This document shows, piece by piece, positions 25,240 through 32,911 of a DNA stretch of 64,000 bases. Location: assembly GCF_000518765.1 (NCBI RefSeq), contig NZ_JAEF01000006.1, forward strand, positions 62,001 through 126,000. Reading direction: 5' to 3'. The translations under genes were made by a program, and so were the position numbers. Position 1 is the stretch's first letter. Every line of letters begins with the position of its first letter. This DNA comes from Ruminococcus flavefaciens ATCC 19208 (GTDB taxonomy: Bacteria; Bacillota; Clostridia; Oscillospirales; Ruminococcaceae). The notes beneath the pieces are model-generated. The model was not told the DNA's origin. It worked only from the letters and a program-made list of their open reading frames with translations, and ran no database searches.

Positions 25240-25628
25240 AAAACTGTTTCACGGTAGGAGCATTTTGTATTGTAGGTTCACTATTGGCTGTGATTTTAAA
25301 ACAATATTGCTCCGAACATTCCATGATGATATCCATAGCTGTGAGCGTGTCTGTAATATCATTGTTTGTATTGTTTCTTGCAGAGCCTATAGACGAAATA
25401 AGAAGAATATTCGAGTCGGCAGGAATATCCGAAAGCTGTGTATCAATAGTTTTCAAGGTGCTCGCAATATGCTGTATCACTAATATTTCGGCGGAGCTTT
25501 GCCGCGACAGCGGCGAGGGTGCAATAGCGGCTGCGGCGGAGCTGTGGGGCAGAGGGGCGGTAATAGTTCTTAGTCTGCCGCTTATTCGTTCATTTGTCAG
25601 TCTGATAGACAAGCTTATAAGGGTGTGA
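25233..25628 (+). CDS. spoIIIAD: Stage III sporulation protein AD
   Basis: 131 residues with about four membrane segments, including FCIVGSLLAVILKQYCSEHS near the start, VSVSVISLFVLFLAEPI, and ICCITNISAELCRDSGEGAIAAAAE, a hallmark of SpoIIIAD/AC proteins. It ends in a short basic tail. Start and stop are tightly packed between spoIIIAC and spoIIIAE (one base apart). Role: membrane component of the SpoIIIA-SpoIIQ channel. Confidence 0.93.
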   Translation: MVENCFTVGAFCIVGSLLAVILKQYCSEHSMMISIAVSVSVISLFVLFLAEPIDEIRRIFESAGISESCVSIVFKVLAICCITNISAELCRDSGEGAIAAAAELWGRGAVIVLSLPLIRSFVSLIDKLIRV

Positions 25629-25629
25629 T

Positions 25630-26721
25630 ATGAAAAGGAATGTAATAATTATTATTGTAACTATATTGCTTTTTGTTTTTGCTGTGCCCGTAAAGGCTTT
25701 TGCAGAAGAAGATACTGATGTGCAAAATGAAATACTTACACAGTTTGACGATGTTTTGCAGGAGTACGATATAGACTACAGTCCTGAGGAACTGAGCGGT
25801 ATATCCTTCAGCGGACTGGTCAGAGATATTGCCGCGAGGACTTCATCGGCTCTGGGAGCGCCGTTTAAGCTTCTTGGAACGATACTTATGGTAGTAGTGA
25901 TAACATCGCTGCTCAGGAGCTTTGGAAGCGGTATACTGGGAAACTCCGAAAAGCTGTATAGTATGGTATGTGTTATTACAGCAGTAACAGTAATAGCAGA
26001 GCCTCTTGCTTTGATTTTTGCTCAGACTCTTGAGACCGTAAAAATATGCGGAAATTTCATAGCTGTATACATTCCTGTATTTTCGGGGATAACAGCAGCC
26101 TGCGGAAACATAGGCAGTGCAGGGATATACGATATATCTCTCCTTGCAGCCTCAGAGCTCATAGTTCAGCTTGTAAGCTGTATGCTCATGCCTGTTCTGA
26201 GTGCTGTGACTATGCTTTCTGTAGCAGGAGGCGCTGCCTTGAAAAGCAATTTCAGCGGAGCTGTACAGCTTATGAGAAAGCTAATCACATGGGGACTTAC
26301 AGTCTCTATGACGCTGTTTACGGGATTTCTTAACCTGAAATGTACTGTAGCAGCAAAGGCAGACGGTGCTGCAAGTAAGACAGTCAGATTTTTGATATCG
26401 GGACTTGTACCGGTTGTTGGCGGAGCAGTTTCGGATGCATATGCCACCGTAAGGAGCAGCTTTGATATAGTTCGCGGAACTGTTGGTGCAGGGGGCTGCA
26501 TGGTTATGCTGCTGATGATACTGCCGCCCGTTCTGCATATTCTTGTCTATAGAGCGGTGATATGGGCAGGTGCGGCAGCATCAGACATTTTCGGCGAGGA
26601 GCAGATGAGCGGCGTTTTGAGATCTCTTGACAACGGACTTGCTATAGCTCAGACAGTTCTTATATGTTATGGTGTGATGTTTGTTTTATGTACCGCAATA
26701 CTTATGCAGACAGCGAGGTGA
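25630..26721 (+). CDS. spoIIIAE: Stage III sporulation protein AE
   Basis: 363 residues. The N-terminal signal-like segment is followed by an extracytoplasmic region (residues about 25-65, acidic) and then six or so membrane segments with glycine-rich turns (ISGLVPVVGGAVSDAYATVRSS). It is the largest membrane protein of the channel, in line with the family's 360-400 residues. Its end comes just before spoIIIAF, whose ATG is four bases after the stop. No anomalies were seen. Confidence 0.93.
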   Translation: MKRNVIIIIVTILLFVFAVPVKAFAEEDTDVQNEILTQFDDVLQEYDIDYSPEELSGISFSGLVRDIAARTSSALGAPFKLLGTILMVVVITSLLRSFGSGILGNSEKLYSMVCVITAVTVIAEPLALIFAQTLETVKICGNFIAVYIPVFSGITAACGNIGSAGIYDISLLAASELIVQLVSCMLMPVLSAVTMLSVAGGAALKSNFSGAVQLMRKLITWGLTVSMTLFTGFLNLKCTVAAKADGAASKTVRFLISGLVPVVGGAVSDAYATVRSSFDIVRGTVGAGGCMVMLLMILPPVLHILVYRAVIWAGAAASDIFGEEQMSGVLRSLDNGLAIAQTVLICYGVMFVLCTAILMQTAR

Positions 26722-26725
26722 ACAC

Positions 26726-27187
26726 ATGGGAGATATAACAACAGCAGTAAAAGCAGTATGTGTCACAGCAGCAGGCATAAGTGTGATAAGCTACATTACC
26801 GATGGCACAAAACTGCGTTCACAGGCTGGATTTGTATACAGGCTCATATTTGCGATAGTAATTGCCGGACTGTTTTTTAACGGAAGCAAAGATATAGAGC
26901 TTCCCGACCTGGGCAGCTTTGACAGTGATGAGTGCAGCTTTTCAACAGATGTGTACGATAATGCGGTAGCTGAGCAGACTGCGTCCAACATATCGGATAT
27001 ACTGTATAAACAGCTCAGTGCAGCGGGGATATCCGTTGATAATATTGAAACAGAGGTTAATATTTCACAGGATGGCAGCATATCTATTAATAGAGTCATT
27101 ATCAGAACGGCGGATCATAAAAAAGCAGCCGAAATAATACGCAGCAGTCTCGGACAAGAAACGGAGGTCATAAATGGAGATAGCTGA
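26726..27187 (+). CDS. spoIIIAF: Stage III sporulation protein AF
   Basis: About 153 residues when started at the ATG at 26726, which has GAGGTG six bases upstream. A longer frame from 26681 overlaps spoIIIAE and lacks a ribosome site. Two N-terminal membrane segments (AVCVTAAGISVISYI and LIFAIVIAGLFF) precede a ring-building-motif-like extracytoplasmic domain with the pattern ISVDNIETEVNIS and INRVIIRT. It overlaps spoIIIAG by 14 bases. Confidence 0.9.
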   Translation: MGDITTAVKAVCVTAAGISVISYITDGTKLRSQAGFVYRLIFAIVIAGLFFNGSKDIELPDLGSFDSDECSFSTDVYDNAVAEQTASNISDILYKQLSAAGISVDNIETEVNISQDGSISINRVIIRTADHKKAAEIIRSSLGQETEVINGDS

Positions 27188-27701
27188 AAAGCTTAAAGAA
27201 CTGATAAAAAGCAGGAAATGGGCTGTATTTATGACTATATGCGGAGCAGCGGGACTGCTGCTGATAATGATATCCTCGCTCCTGCCCGACAATAAAACAA
27301 AAGGAAAGGAAAACAGCTGCAAAAAAAGCAGTATAACTGATGCAGGGAAATACTGTACCGATACCGAAAAACGGCTCGAAGGCTTTCTTGCGGACATCGA
27401 CGGTGCAGGGAAAGTAAGAGTATATCTTACAGTGGGGAGTGATGAACGATATGTTTATGCAACTGAAGGGCGTTACAGCCGTGGTGAAAGCAAGACTGAG
27501 GAGGAAGAGAAATATGTTATAGTAGGAGGCGGAAGCGAGAAGAATGCACTTGTAGAGACAATAAGAGCACCTGAGATAACAGGAGCAGTCATAGCCTGTG
27601 AAGGCGGAGAAAGTGCGCAGGTACGCGAAAGTATATATAAAGCCGTATCAGCTGCGCTTGATATGCCAACATCGAGAATATATGTAACAAAACTGAGATA
27701 A
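27174..27701 (+). CDS. spoIIIAG: Stage III sporulation protein AG
   Basis: 175 residues. One N-terminal membrane segment (AVFMTICGAAGLLLIMISSL) precedes a ring-building domain recognised by the motif ERYVYATEGR and the C-terminal RESIYKAVSAALDMPTSRIY segment. In Bacillus, SpoIIIAG forms a large ring in the intermembrane space. It is slightly shorter than the Bacillus protein, as usual in Clostridia. The start overlaps spoIIIAF. Confidence 0.93.
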   Translation: MEIAEKLKELIKSRKWAVFMTICGAAGLLLIMISSLLPDNKTKGKENSCKKSSITDAGKYCTDTEKRLEGFLADIDGAGKVRVYLTVGSDERYVYATEGRYSRGESKTEEEEKYVIVGGGSEKNALVETIRAPEITGAVIACEGGESAQVRESIYKAVSAALDMPTSRIYVTKLR

Positions 27702-27716
27702 AAGGAGAAAACGGTA

Positions 27717-28268
27717 ATGAAAAAACCATCACTTATTATTGGAAAAAAGCAGATAATAATGACCTGTCTGACACTTATGCTTGCAGTAGCTGTCTACATA
27801 AACTATGCAGCGTCACCTGATCTGATGTCGGACAAGAAAAACAAGACAATAAAAAATCAGAGCGAGACTGTAAACTACGGTCAGACCGAGTTCGTGAATG
27901 CCGCAGCTGAGACAGCAGCAGGTGACTATTTTGCACAGGCGCGTCTTGACAAGATGAACGACCGCGATGAAGCGGTACAGACCCTGCAATCCATAATCGG
28001 AGGCGGTGACATAACAGAAAACGAAATGGTAGTAAATGCACTTGATGCTGTTGAGGTATCGAAGCTGATCGAAAGTGAGGGTACTATAGAGTCTCTTGTG
28101 AAGGCGCAAGGATTTCAGGACTGTGTGGCATATCTTGACGGTGAAACAGCAAAGGTTGTTGTAAAGACAGAGGGACTTGACAAAGCACAGGCAGCTTCAA
28201 TAAAGGAAATAATTCTTGGCGAAACTGAAGTTCCTGCCGAAAATATCAGGATATTTGAAGTTAAATAA
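27717..28268 (+). CDS. spoIIIAH: Stage III sporulation protein AH
   Basis: 183 residues with one N-terminal membrane anchor (LTLMLAVAVYINYA), a disordered linker and a C-terminal YscJ/FliF-like ring domain (DYFAQARLDKMNDRDEAVQ and the final AKVVVKTEGLDKAQAASIKE). It interacts with forespore SpoIIQ in other sporulators. It is the last gene of the operon. A 147-base gap with a new promoter follows before the next gene. AAAGGAGAAAAC precedes the start. Confidence 0.93.
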   Translation: MKKPSLIIGKKQIIMTCLTLMLAVAVYINYAASPDLMSDKKNKTIKNQSETVNYGQTEFVNAAAETAAGDYFAQARLDKMNDRDEAVQTLQSIIGGGDITENEMVVNALDAVEVSKLIESEGTIESLVKAQGFQDCVAYLDGETAKVVVKTEGLDKAQAASIKEIILGETEVPAENIRIFEVK

Positions 28269-28316
28269 GCGTAGTAAATCACAATACATTATAAAGTAAA
28301 TTTTTCTCCGCGTCTG

Positions 28317-28345
28317 TTGCTATTTCTTGAATTATATGTTATAAT
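28317..28345 (+). promoter_or_regulatory. Promoter of the housekeeping run
   Basis: TTGCTA (28317-28322), a 17-base spacer and TATAAT (28340-28345), 70 bases before the Asp23-family gene. The many short or overlapping gaps downstream suggest that it drives a long operon. Confidence 0.6.
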
Positions 28346-28415
28346 ACAATAGTGTAGGTGTAAATGCAGTTTTAATTAAAAATTACACTTAAATATAAGC
28401 AAACGGAGGTTCAGT

Positions 28416-28757
28416 ATGGAAGTTGAAGAGATGAAGCCTGCGGCATCAAGCAGATTAAAGATATCCGAAGATGTAATAATATCCATAGCTAAGCTTGCAG
28501 CTCTTGATATAAACGGAGTTGCAGGTCTTGGCGGCGAGATCGGCAAAATGAGCAAGCTAAGAAAAAAAGGACCTATAAAGATAAGTATGATGGGCGATGT
28601 AGCTGCAATTGATATGAAGATAGTTATAAAAAGCAGTGAAAAAGCCTTTAATGTAGCTCAGGAAGTACAGAATGCCGTCAAGGAAAACGTGCAGAATATG
28701 ACTGGAGTTCCTGTGGCAAGAGTCAACGTAACAGTAAGCGGAGTAGTATTTGAATGA
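28416..28757 (+). CDS. Asp23/Gls24-family envelope stress protein
   Basis: 113 residues. The DUF322 fold is clear: SRLKISEDVIISIAKLAALD near the start, INGVAGLGG, a central strand pair, and FNVAQEVQNAVKENVQNMTG followed by VARVNVTVSGVVFE. Asp23-family proteins are small cytoplasmic or membrane-associated factors tied to cell-envelope homeostasis, and Clostridia regularly carry this copy upstream of nusB. It overlaps the acetyltransferase gene by four bases. AACGGAGG precedes the ATG. Confidence 0.9.
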   Translation: MEVEEMKPAASSRLKISEDVIISIAKLAALDINGVAGLGGEIGKMSKLRKKGPIKISMMGDVAAIDMKIVIKSSEKAFNVAQEVQNAVKENVQNMTGVPVARVNVTVSGVVFE

Positions 28758-29197
28758 TACGTCGATACAGGGAAGATGACCTTGAGAGCGCTGCGGCAGT
28801 ATTCACAGCAGCCTTTGCTGCACCGCCGTGGAATGAGGAATGGTCCGTCGGATTGTCACGTAAAAGGATAAGTGAGCTTATGTCCTCACCTCAGTCAATA
28901 GGATATGTATATGAGGATAAGGGCTGTATACAGGCGATATTATGCGGCAGAAAGCTTACATATCTTCACGGACCCGAATATGTTATAGATGAATTCTGCG
29001 TAATGCCTGAGCTTCACAGAAGCGGTATAGGAACAGCAGTCATAGGATATGCAAAGGACGAACTTATAAAAGAGGGAGTCATTGCAATGGCGCTGATGAC
29101 GGCCAAGGGCTATCCCAGTGAGAAGTTTTACATAAAAAACGGATTTGAAGGAAACGAGGGAATGATATTCATGTACCGCGTTTTAGATAATAAATAA
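28754..29197 (+). CDS. GNAT-family N-acetyltransferase
   Basis: 147 residues, one GNAT domain. IRRYREDDLESAAAVFTAAF is the typical first strand and helix; the acetyl-CoA pyrophosphate loop is seen in HRSGIGTAVIGYAKDEL, and the last motif is FYIKNGFEGNEGMIFMYR. The acceptor substrate is unknown. Start codon ATG overlaps the Asp23-family stop (ATGA), so the two are coupled, and nusB follows after 11 bases. Confidence 0.85.
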   Translation: MIRRYREDDLESAAAVFTAAFAAPPWNEEWSVGLSRKRISELMSSPQSIGYVYEDKGCIQAILCGRKLTYLHGPEYVIDEFCVMPELHRSGIGTAVIGYAKDELIKEGVIAMALMTAKGYPSEKFYIKNGFEGNEGMIFMYRVLDNK

Positions 29198-29208
29198 GGA
29201 GTGTACAA

Positions 29209-29625
29209 ATGACAAGGCGTGAAATAAGAGACAGCGCATTCAAGCTGGTATTTGAACAGCTTCTGCGCGATGATGATATAAATGAGCTTTACGAGATAGC
29301 AGAGGAGATCGACGAGATAACTGTTAACGATGAAGTCAAGAAGATAGTTGAGGGCACACTTGCCCATGCAGAAGAGCTTGACGGTATCATCTCAAAATAC
29401 AGCAAATCAAGAAGTATATCGAGAATATCCAAGCTCAATCTTGCTATCCTGCGCATAGCTATGTATGAGTCCATATATGACGACAATACACCTATGAATG
29501 CAGCAATAAGCGAAGCAATAAAGCTTTCCATGATGTATACATATCAGGAAGATACAGCATTTATCAATGGCGTTCTGGGAGCATTCTCCCGTGACGAGCA
29601 GAAGGAAGAAAAAGCAGATGCCTGA
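29209..29625 (+). CDS. nusB: Transcription antitermination factor NusB
   Basis: 138 residues, all-helical NusB fold. It begins TRREIRDSAFKLVFEQLLRD, with the conserved R-R--A---L-Q pattern slightly varied, and carries SRISKLNLAILRIAMYESIY and the INGVLGAF signature near the C-terminus. It binds boxA RNA with NusE to prevent premature termination in rRNA operons. Its last codons overlap the next gene's start by eight bases. GGAGTG lies before ATG. Confidence 0.95.
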   Translation: MTRREIRDSAFKLVFEQLLRDDDINELYEIAEEIDEITVNDEVKKIVEGTLAHAEELDGIISKYSKSRSISRISKLNLAILRIAMYESIYDDNTPMNAAISEAIKLSMMYTYQEDTAFINGVLGAFSRDEQKEEKADA

Positions 29626-30565
29626 GTTCCTCGGAGTCGATACCAGTAATTATACCACCTCTGCGGCAGTGTATGTCAGCGAGGAAAACAAGGTATATCA
29701 GTGTAAAAAGCTTCTTCCCGTAAAAGAGGGAGAGCTTGGACTCAGACAGAGCGACGCAGTTTTCCACCATACAAAGCAGCTTCCCGATATGCTGGAGCAG
29801 CTTTTCGGTGAGAATGAGCTTGCAGCTCCTGATGTGGTAACAGCTTCAGCCAGACCGCGAAACATGGAGGGGTCGTATATGCCATGCTTTCTCTGCGGAG
29901 AGGGCTTTGCCCGTTCATATGCTGCAGCAGTGGGAGCACAGCTTTTCACTACCTCGCATCAGATAGGTCATATACTTGCAGCCTTATATTCTGCGGACAG
30001 GCTCGACCTTGTGAATGAGCGTTTCATAGCCTTTCATGTAAGCGGCGGAACTACCGACTGCCTCCTCTGCGAGCCTGATGAAGAGACAGTGCTGAAAATA
30101 ACCGAGATAGGCACATCACTTGACCTAAAAGCAGGACAGGCTGTAGACCGTACAGGCGTAATGCTGGGACTTAAATTTCCCTGCGGAGCAGAGCTTGAAA
30201 AGCTTGCCATGAACGCAAATAAGCACTTCAAAGTAAAGGCTGTGCTGAAAAATGGCAGTTGCTGTCTTTCGGGAGTTGAGAACAAGTGCGGTGATATGCT
30301 TGACGGCGGCGAAAGTCCTGAGAATATAGCAAAATACTGTCTTGACTTTATTGCCGAGACGATTATTGCCATGACAGCCCATGCTGTCAGCGAATACGGA
30401 GAGCTTCCACTTGTATTTGCAGGCGGAGTCATGTCGGACGTTATTATCCGCGACAGGATAATTTCCCGTTTTCCGACTGCAAGCTTTGCGCAGCCGCAGT
30501 TTTCATGTGATAATGCGGCAGGAGTGGCGATATACGGTTATCTGAAATCCACAGGAGAGAGATAA
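29618..30565 (+). CDS. TsaD/Kae1-like (peptidase M22, glycoprotease) family paralog
   Basis: About 315 residues from the ATG at 29618. A longer frame from 29567 runs through the nusB coding region and is not preferred. ASKHA ATPase fold: phosphate loop FLGVDTSNYTTSAAVY, the metal-binding pair in HHTKQLP and TTSHQIGHILAALYSA, FHVSGGTTDCLL and VFAGGVMSD. The universal TsaD makes the t6A modification of tRNA with TsaB and TsaE. This copy lies in the nusB-xseA position where Clostridia carry a shorter paralog of unclear role, so no tsaD symbol is given. Confidence 0.85.
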   Translation: MPEFLGVDTSNYTTSAAVYVSEENKVYQCKKLLPVKEGELGLRQSDAVFHHTKQLPDMLEQLFGENELAAPDVVTASARPRNMEGSYMPCFLCGEGFARSYAAAVGAQLFTTSHQIGHILAALYSADRLDLVNERFIAFHVSGGTTDCLLCEPDEETVLKITEIGTSLDLKAGQAVDRTGVMLGLKFPCGAELEKLAMNANKHFKVKAVLKNGSCCLSGVENKCGDMLDGGESPENIAKYCLDFIAETIIAMTAHAVSEYGELPLVFAGGVMSDVIIRDRIISRFPTASFAQPQFSCDNAAGVAIYGYLKSTGER

Positions 30566-31756
30566 ATGCCTGTAATCACAGTTACACAGATAAATAAATA
30601 TATAGGCTCAATACTTAAAAATGACAGAAATATACAGGGCGTAATGGTTCGCGGCGAAATAACGGACTATGTAAAGCATTATCGCAGCGGACACGTATAC
30701 TTCACATTAAAAGACAGTGAAAGCTCACTTAAAGCAGTAATGTTTGCAAGTGCGGCATCGCGTCTCAGATTTGAGCCTGAGGATGGTATGTCGGTAATAG
30801 TTTCAGGAAGTATTGGAGTATACGAGCGTGACGGAGCTTATCAGCTCTATGTCAATGATATCATTCCCGAAGGCGCAGGAGCAGCAGGAGCGGCTCTTGA
30901 ACAGCTGAAAAAGAAGCTTGCCAAAGAGGGCATATTTGATACAGCACACAAACGTCCAATACCTCCCATACCTAAGAAAATAGGCGCAGTCACCTCACTC
31001 AGCGGAGCAGCTGTGCGCGATATCATAAATGTACTTTCAAGACGCTATCCCCTATGTGAGATATACGCGGTAAATGCACAGGTGCAGGGCGAAGGTGCGG
31101 CAGAGTCGGTATGCAGTGGCATATTGAAAGCAGAAGCTGCAGGCTGTGACGTTATCATCGTAGGTCGCGGCGGCGGTTCAAGCGAGGACCTTAGTGCCTT
31201 TAATACCGAAAAGGTGGCGTATGCGGTATACAACTGCAAAGTCCCTGTTATATCCGCAGTGGGACATGAGACAGATTATACCATAGCCGATCTTGCAGCT
31301 GATCTTCGTGCGCCTACGCCGTCAGCAGCAGCAGAGCTTGCAGCTCCCGACATGGCAAGTCTGTATGAAAAGATATCCATACTTGAACGCAGGGCAGAAA
31401 GGTCTGTACTTGCGCAGCTTGACAAGGCAAGCGACAGATTTATAGCACTTAACGCCCGACTTTCGGCACAGTCACCCGAAAACAGGTTAAAGCTTACAGC
31501 CGAAAAGCTTGCAGGACTTGATAAAAGGCGTGAAACCGCCTTTTCGAGATATTTTGAACGTATTGAGCATCAGCTTTCGGAGAGGATAGCAAAGCTTGAC
31601 AGTCTCAGTCCCCTCAAAGTGCTTTCAAGAGGTTATTCACTTGTATATAAAGATGAAAAGCTTCTCAGCAGTTCGGAAACTCTTGAAAAGGGCGACAGGA
31701 TAAAGCTCACATTCGGCAGCGGCGGTGCTGAAGCCGAGATAACTGATAAATGGTGA
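30566..31756 (+). CDS. xseA: Exodeoxyribonuclease VII large subunit
   Basis: 396 residues, the usual length. N-terminal OB-fold (ITVTQINKYIGSILKNDRNI, VRGEITDYVKHYRSGHVYFT) followed by the catalytic domain with GAVTSLSGAAVRDIINVLSR, VGRGGGSSEDLSAFN and SAVGHETDYTIADLAADLRA. The helical C-terminus ends SRGYSLVYKDEKLL, also characteristic. The enzyme degrades single-stranded DNA with XseB, encoded four bases downstream. The start codon follows the previous stop directly. Confidence 0.96.
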   Translation: MPVITVTQINKYIGSILKNDRNIQGVMVRGEITDYVKHYRSGHVYFTLKDSESSLKAVMFASAASRLRFEPEDGMSVIVSGSIGVYERDGAYQLYVNDIIPEGAGAAGAALEQLKKKLAKEGIFDTAHKRPIPPIPKKIGAVTSLSGAAVRDIINVLSRRYPLCEIYAVNAQVQGEGAAESVCSGILKAEAAGCDVIIVGRGGGSSEDLSAFNTEKVAYAVYNCKVPVISAVGHETDYTIADLAADLRAPTPSAAAELAAPDMASLYEKISILERRAERSVLAQLDKASDRFIALNARLSAQSPENRLKLTAEKLAGLDKRRETAFSRYFERIEHQLSERIAKLDSLSPLKVLSRGYSLVYKDEKLLSSSETLEKGDRIKLTFGSGGAEAEITDKW

Positions 31757-31760
31757 TAAA

Positions 31761-31964
31761 ATGAAAGAAAAGCTTACATTTGAAGATAATATGACAAAGC
31801 TCGGAAACATAGTGACCGAGCTTGAAAAAGGGGATATTCCACTTGAAAAAGCTGTGGAATTATACGGCGAGGGCGTAAAGCTTTCAGCAGCCTGCCGCAA
31901 ACAGCTTGATGAAGCACAGATAAAGATCACGGAGGACGACGGAACAGCTCCGTCAGAGAAGTAA
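31761..31964 (+). CDS. xseB: Exodeoxyribonuclease VII small subunit
   Basis: 67 residues, a helical hairpin with the family signature LEKGDIPLEKAVELYGEGVK followed by LSAACRKQLDEAQ. It binds several copies per large subunit. ATG is preceded by the weak AAATGG region of the xseA end, so translation is probably coupled. The ispA start comes one base after its stop. Confidence 0.95.
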   Translation: MKEKLTFEDNMTKLGNIVTELEKGDIPLEKAVELYGEGVKLSAACRKQLDEAQIKITEDDGTAPSEK

Positions 31965-31965
31965 T

Positions 31966-32856
31966 ATGTCAGGATTTAAAGAAAAGCTAAGCGAATATAT
32001 AAGCTTTACTGAGGAAAATCTCAGGAAGTACAATACTCATTCGGAAACAATGTCAGCTCAGAAAAATCTCATAGACGCAATGAATTATTCCCTTGAAGCA
32101 GGCGGAAAGCGTATCCGTCCTGTGCTGGTATATTCATTCTGCAACGCGCTGGGCGGCGACTACAGAAAGGCAGCCGCACCTGCTGCTGCAATAGAGATGA
32201 TACATACCTTCTCGCTTATACATGACGATCTTCCTGCAATGGACAATGATGATTTCCGCCGCGGAAAGCCCTCATGCCACAAGGCATTCGGTGAAGCAAT
32301 GGCGATACTTGCAGGTGATGCTCTCTCGGTGCAGCCCTTTGAGATAATCGCTAACGATAGCAGCCTTACAGCTGAGCAGAAAGTAAAGATCATCTCATGT
32401 CTTGCAAAGGCAGTTGGCAGAGAGGGTATGATAGGCGGACAGGTCATAGATATGGAAAATGAGGAGCGCACCGACGTTGACGAAGCAAATCTGCGCAATA
32501 TGTACCGCCACAAGACAGGACAGCTCATTGCTGTATCATGCATAATGGGCTGTATATGTGCAGGAGCAGATGAAGCAAAGATACAGGCAGCCGCAGATTA
32601 CGGCTTTAAGCTTGGACTTGCTTTTCAGATAATAGATGATATCCTTGATGTTACAAGCACAACAGAAGAGCTTGGAAAGCCTGTAGGCAGTGATGCCGAG
32701 GAAAACAAGACTACATTTGTAACACTTTATGGAGTTGAAAAGGCTCAGGAGATAGCCAACAGCATTACAGAAGATGCACTTGGCTGTCTTGAAGTATTCG
32801 GAAAGGACGCATTCCTCACAGAGCTGACGGAAATGCTTCTGAAAAGAAAGAACTAA
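31966..32856 (+). CDS. ispA: Polyprenyl (geranyl/farnesyl) diphosphate synthase
   Basis: 296 residues. First Asp-rich motif HDDLPAMDNDDFRRGKPSCH, with two residues between the Asp pairs plus an aromatic position that fits short-chain (C15) products; second Asp-rich motif IIDDILD; and GGKRIRPVLVY. It condenses isopentenyl diphosphate onto allylic diphosphates for undecaprenyl or quinone precursors. Its neighbour dxs supplies the building blocks. The gene sits in the usual clostridial xseB-ispA-dxs order. Confidence 0.95.
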   Translation: MSGFKEKLSEYISFTEENLRKYNTHSETMSAQKNLIDAMNYSLEAGGKRIRPVLVYSFCNALGGDYRKAAAPAAAIEMIHTFSLIHDDLPAMDNDDFRRGKPSCHKAFGEAMAILAGDALSVQPFEIIANDSSLTAEQKVKIISCLAKAVGREGMIGGQVIDMENEERTDVDEANLRNMYRHKTGQLIAVSCIMGCICAGADEAKIQAAADYGFKLGLAFQIIDDILDVTSTTEELGKPVGSDAEENKTTFVTLYGVEKAQEIANSITEDALGCLEVFGKDAFLTELTEMLLKRKN

Positions 32857-32911
32857 CACAAAGGAGCTGCGGAGATAACCGCATTTCGTAAAAATGAAGG
32901 ATAACATAAAT

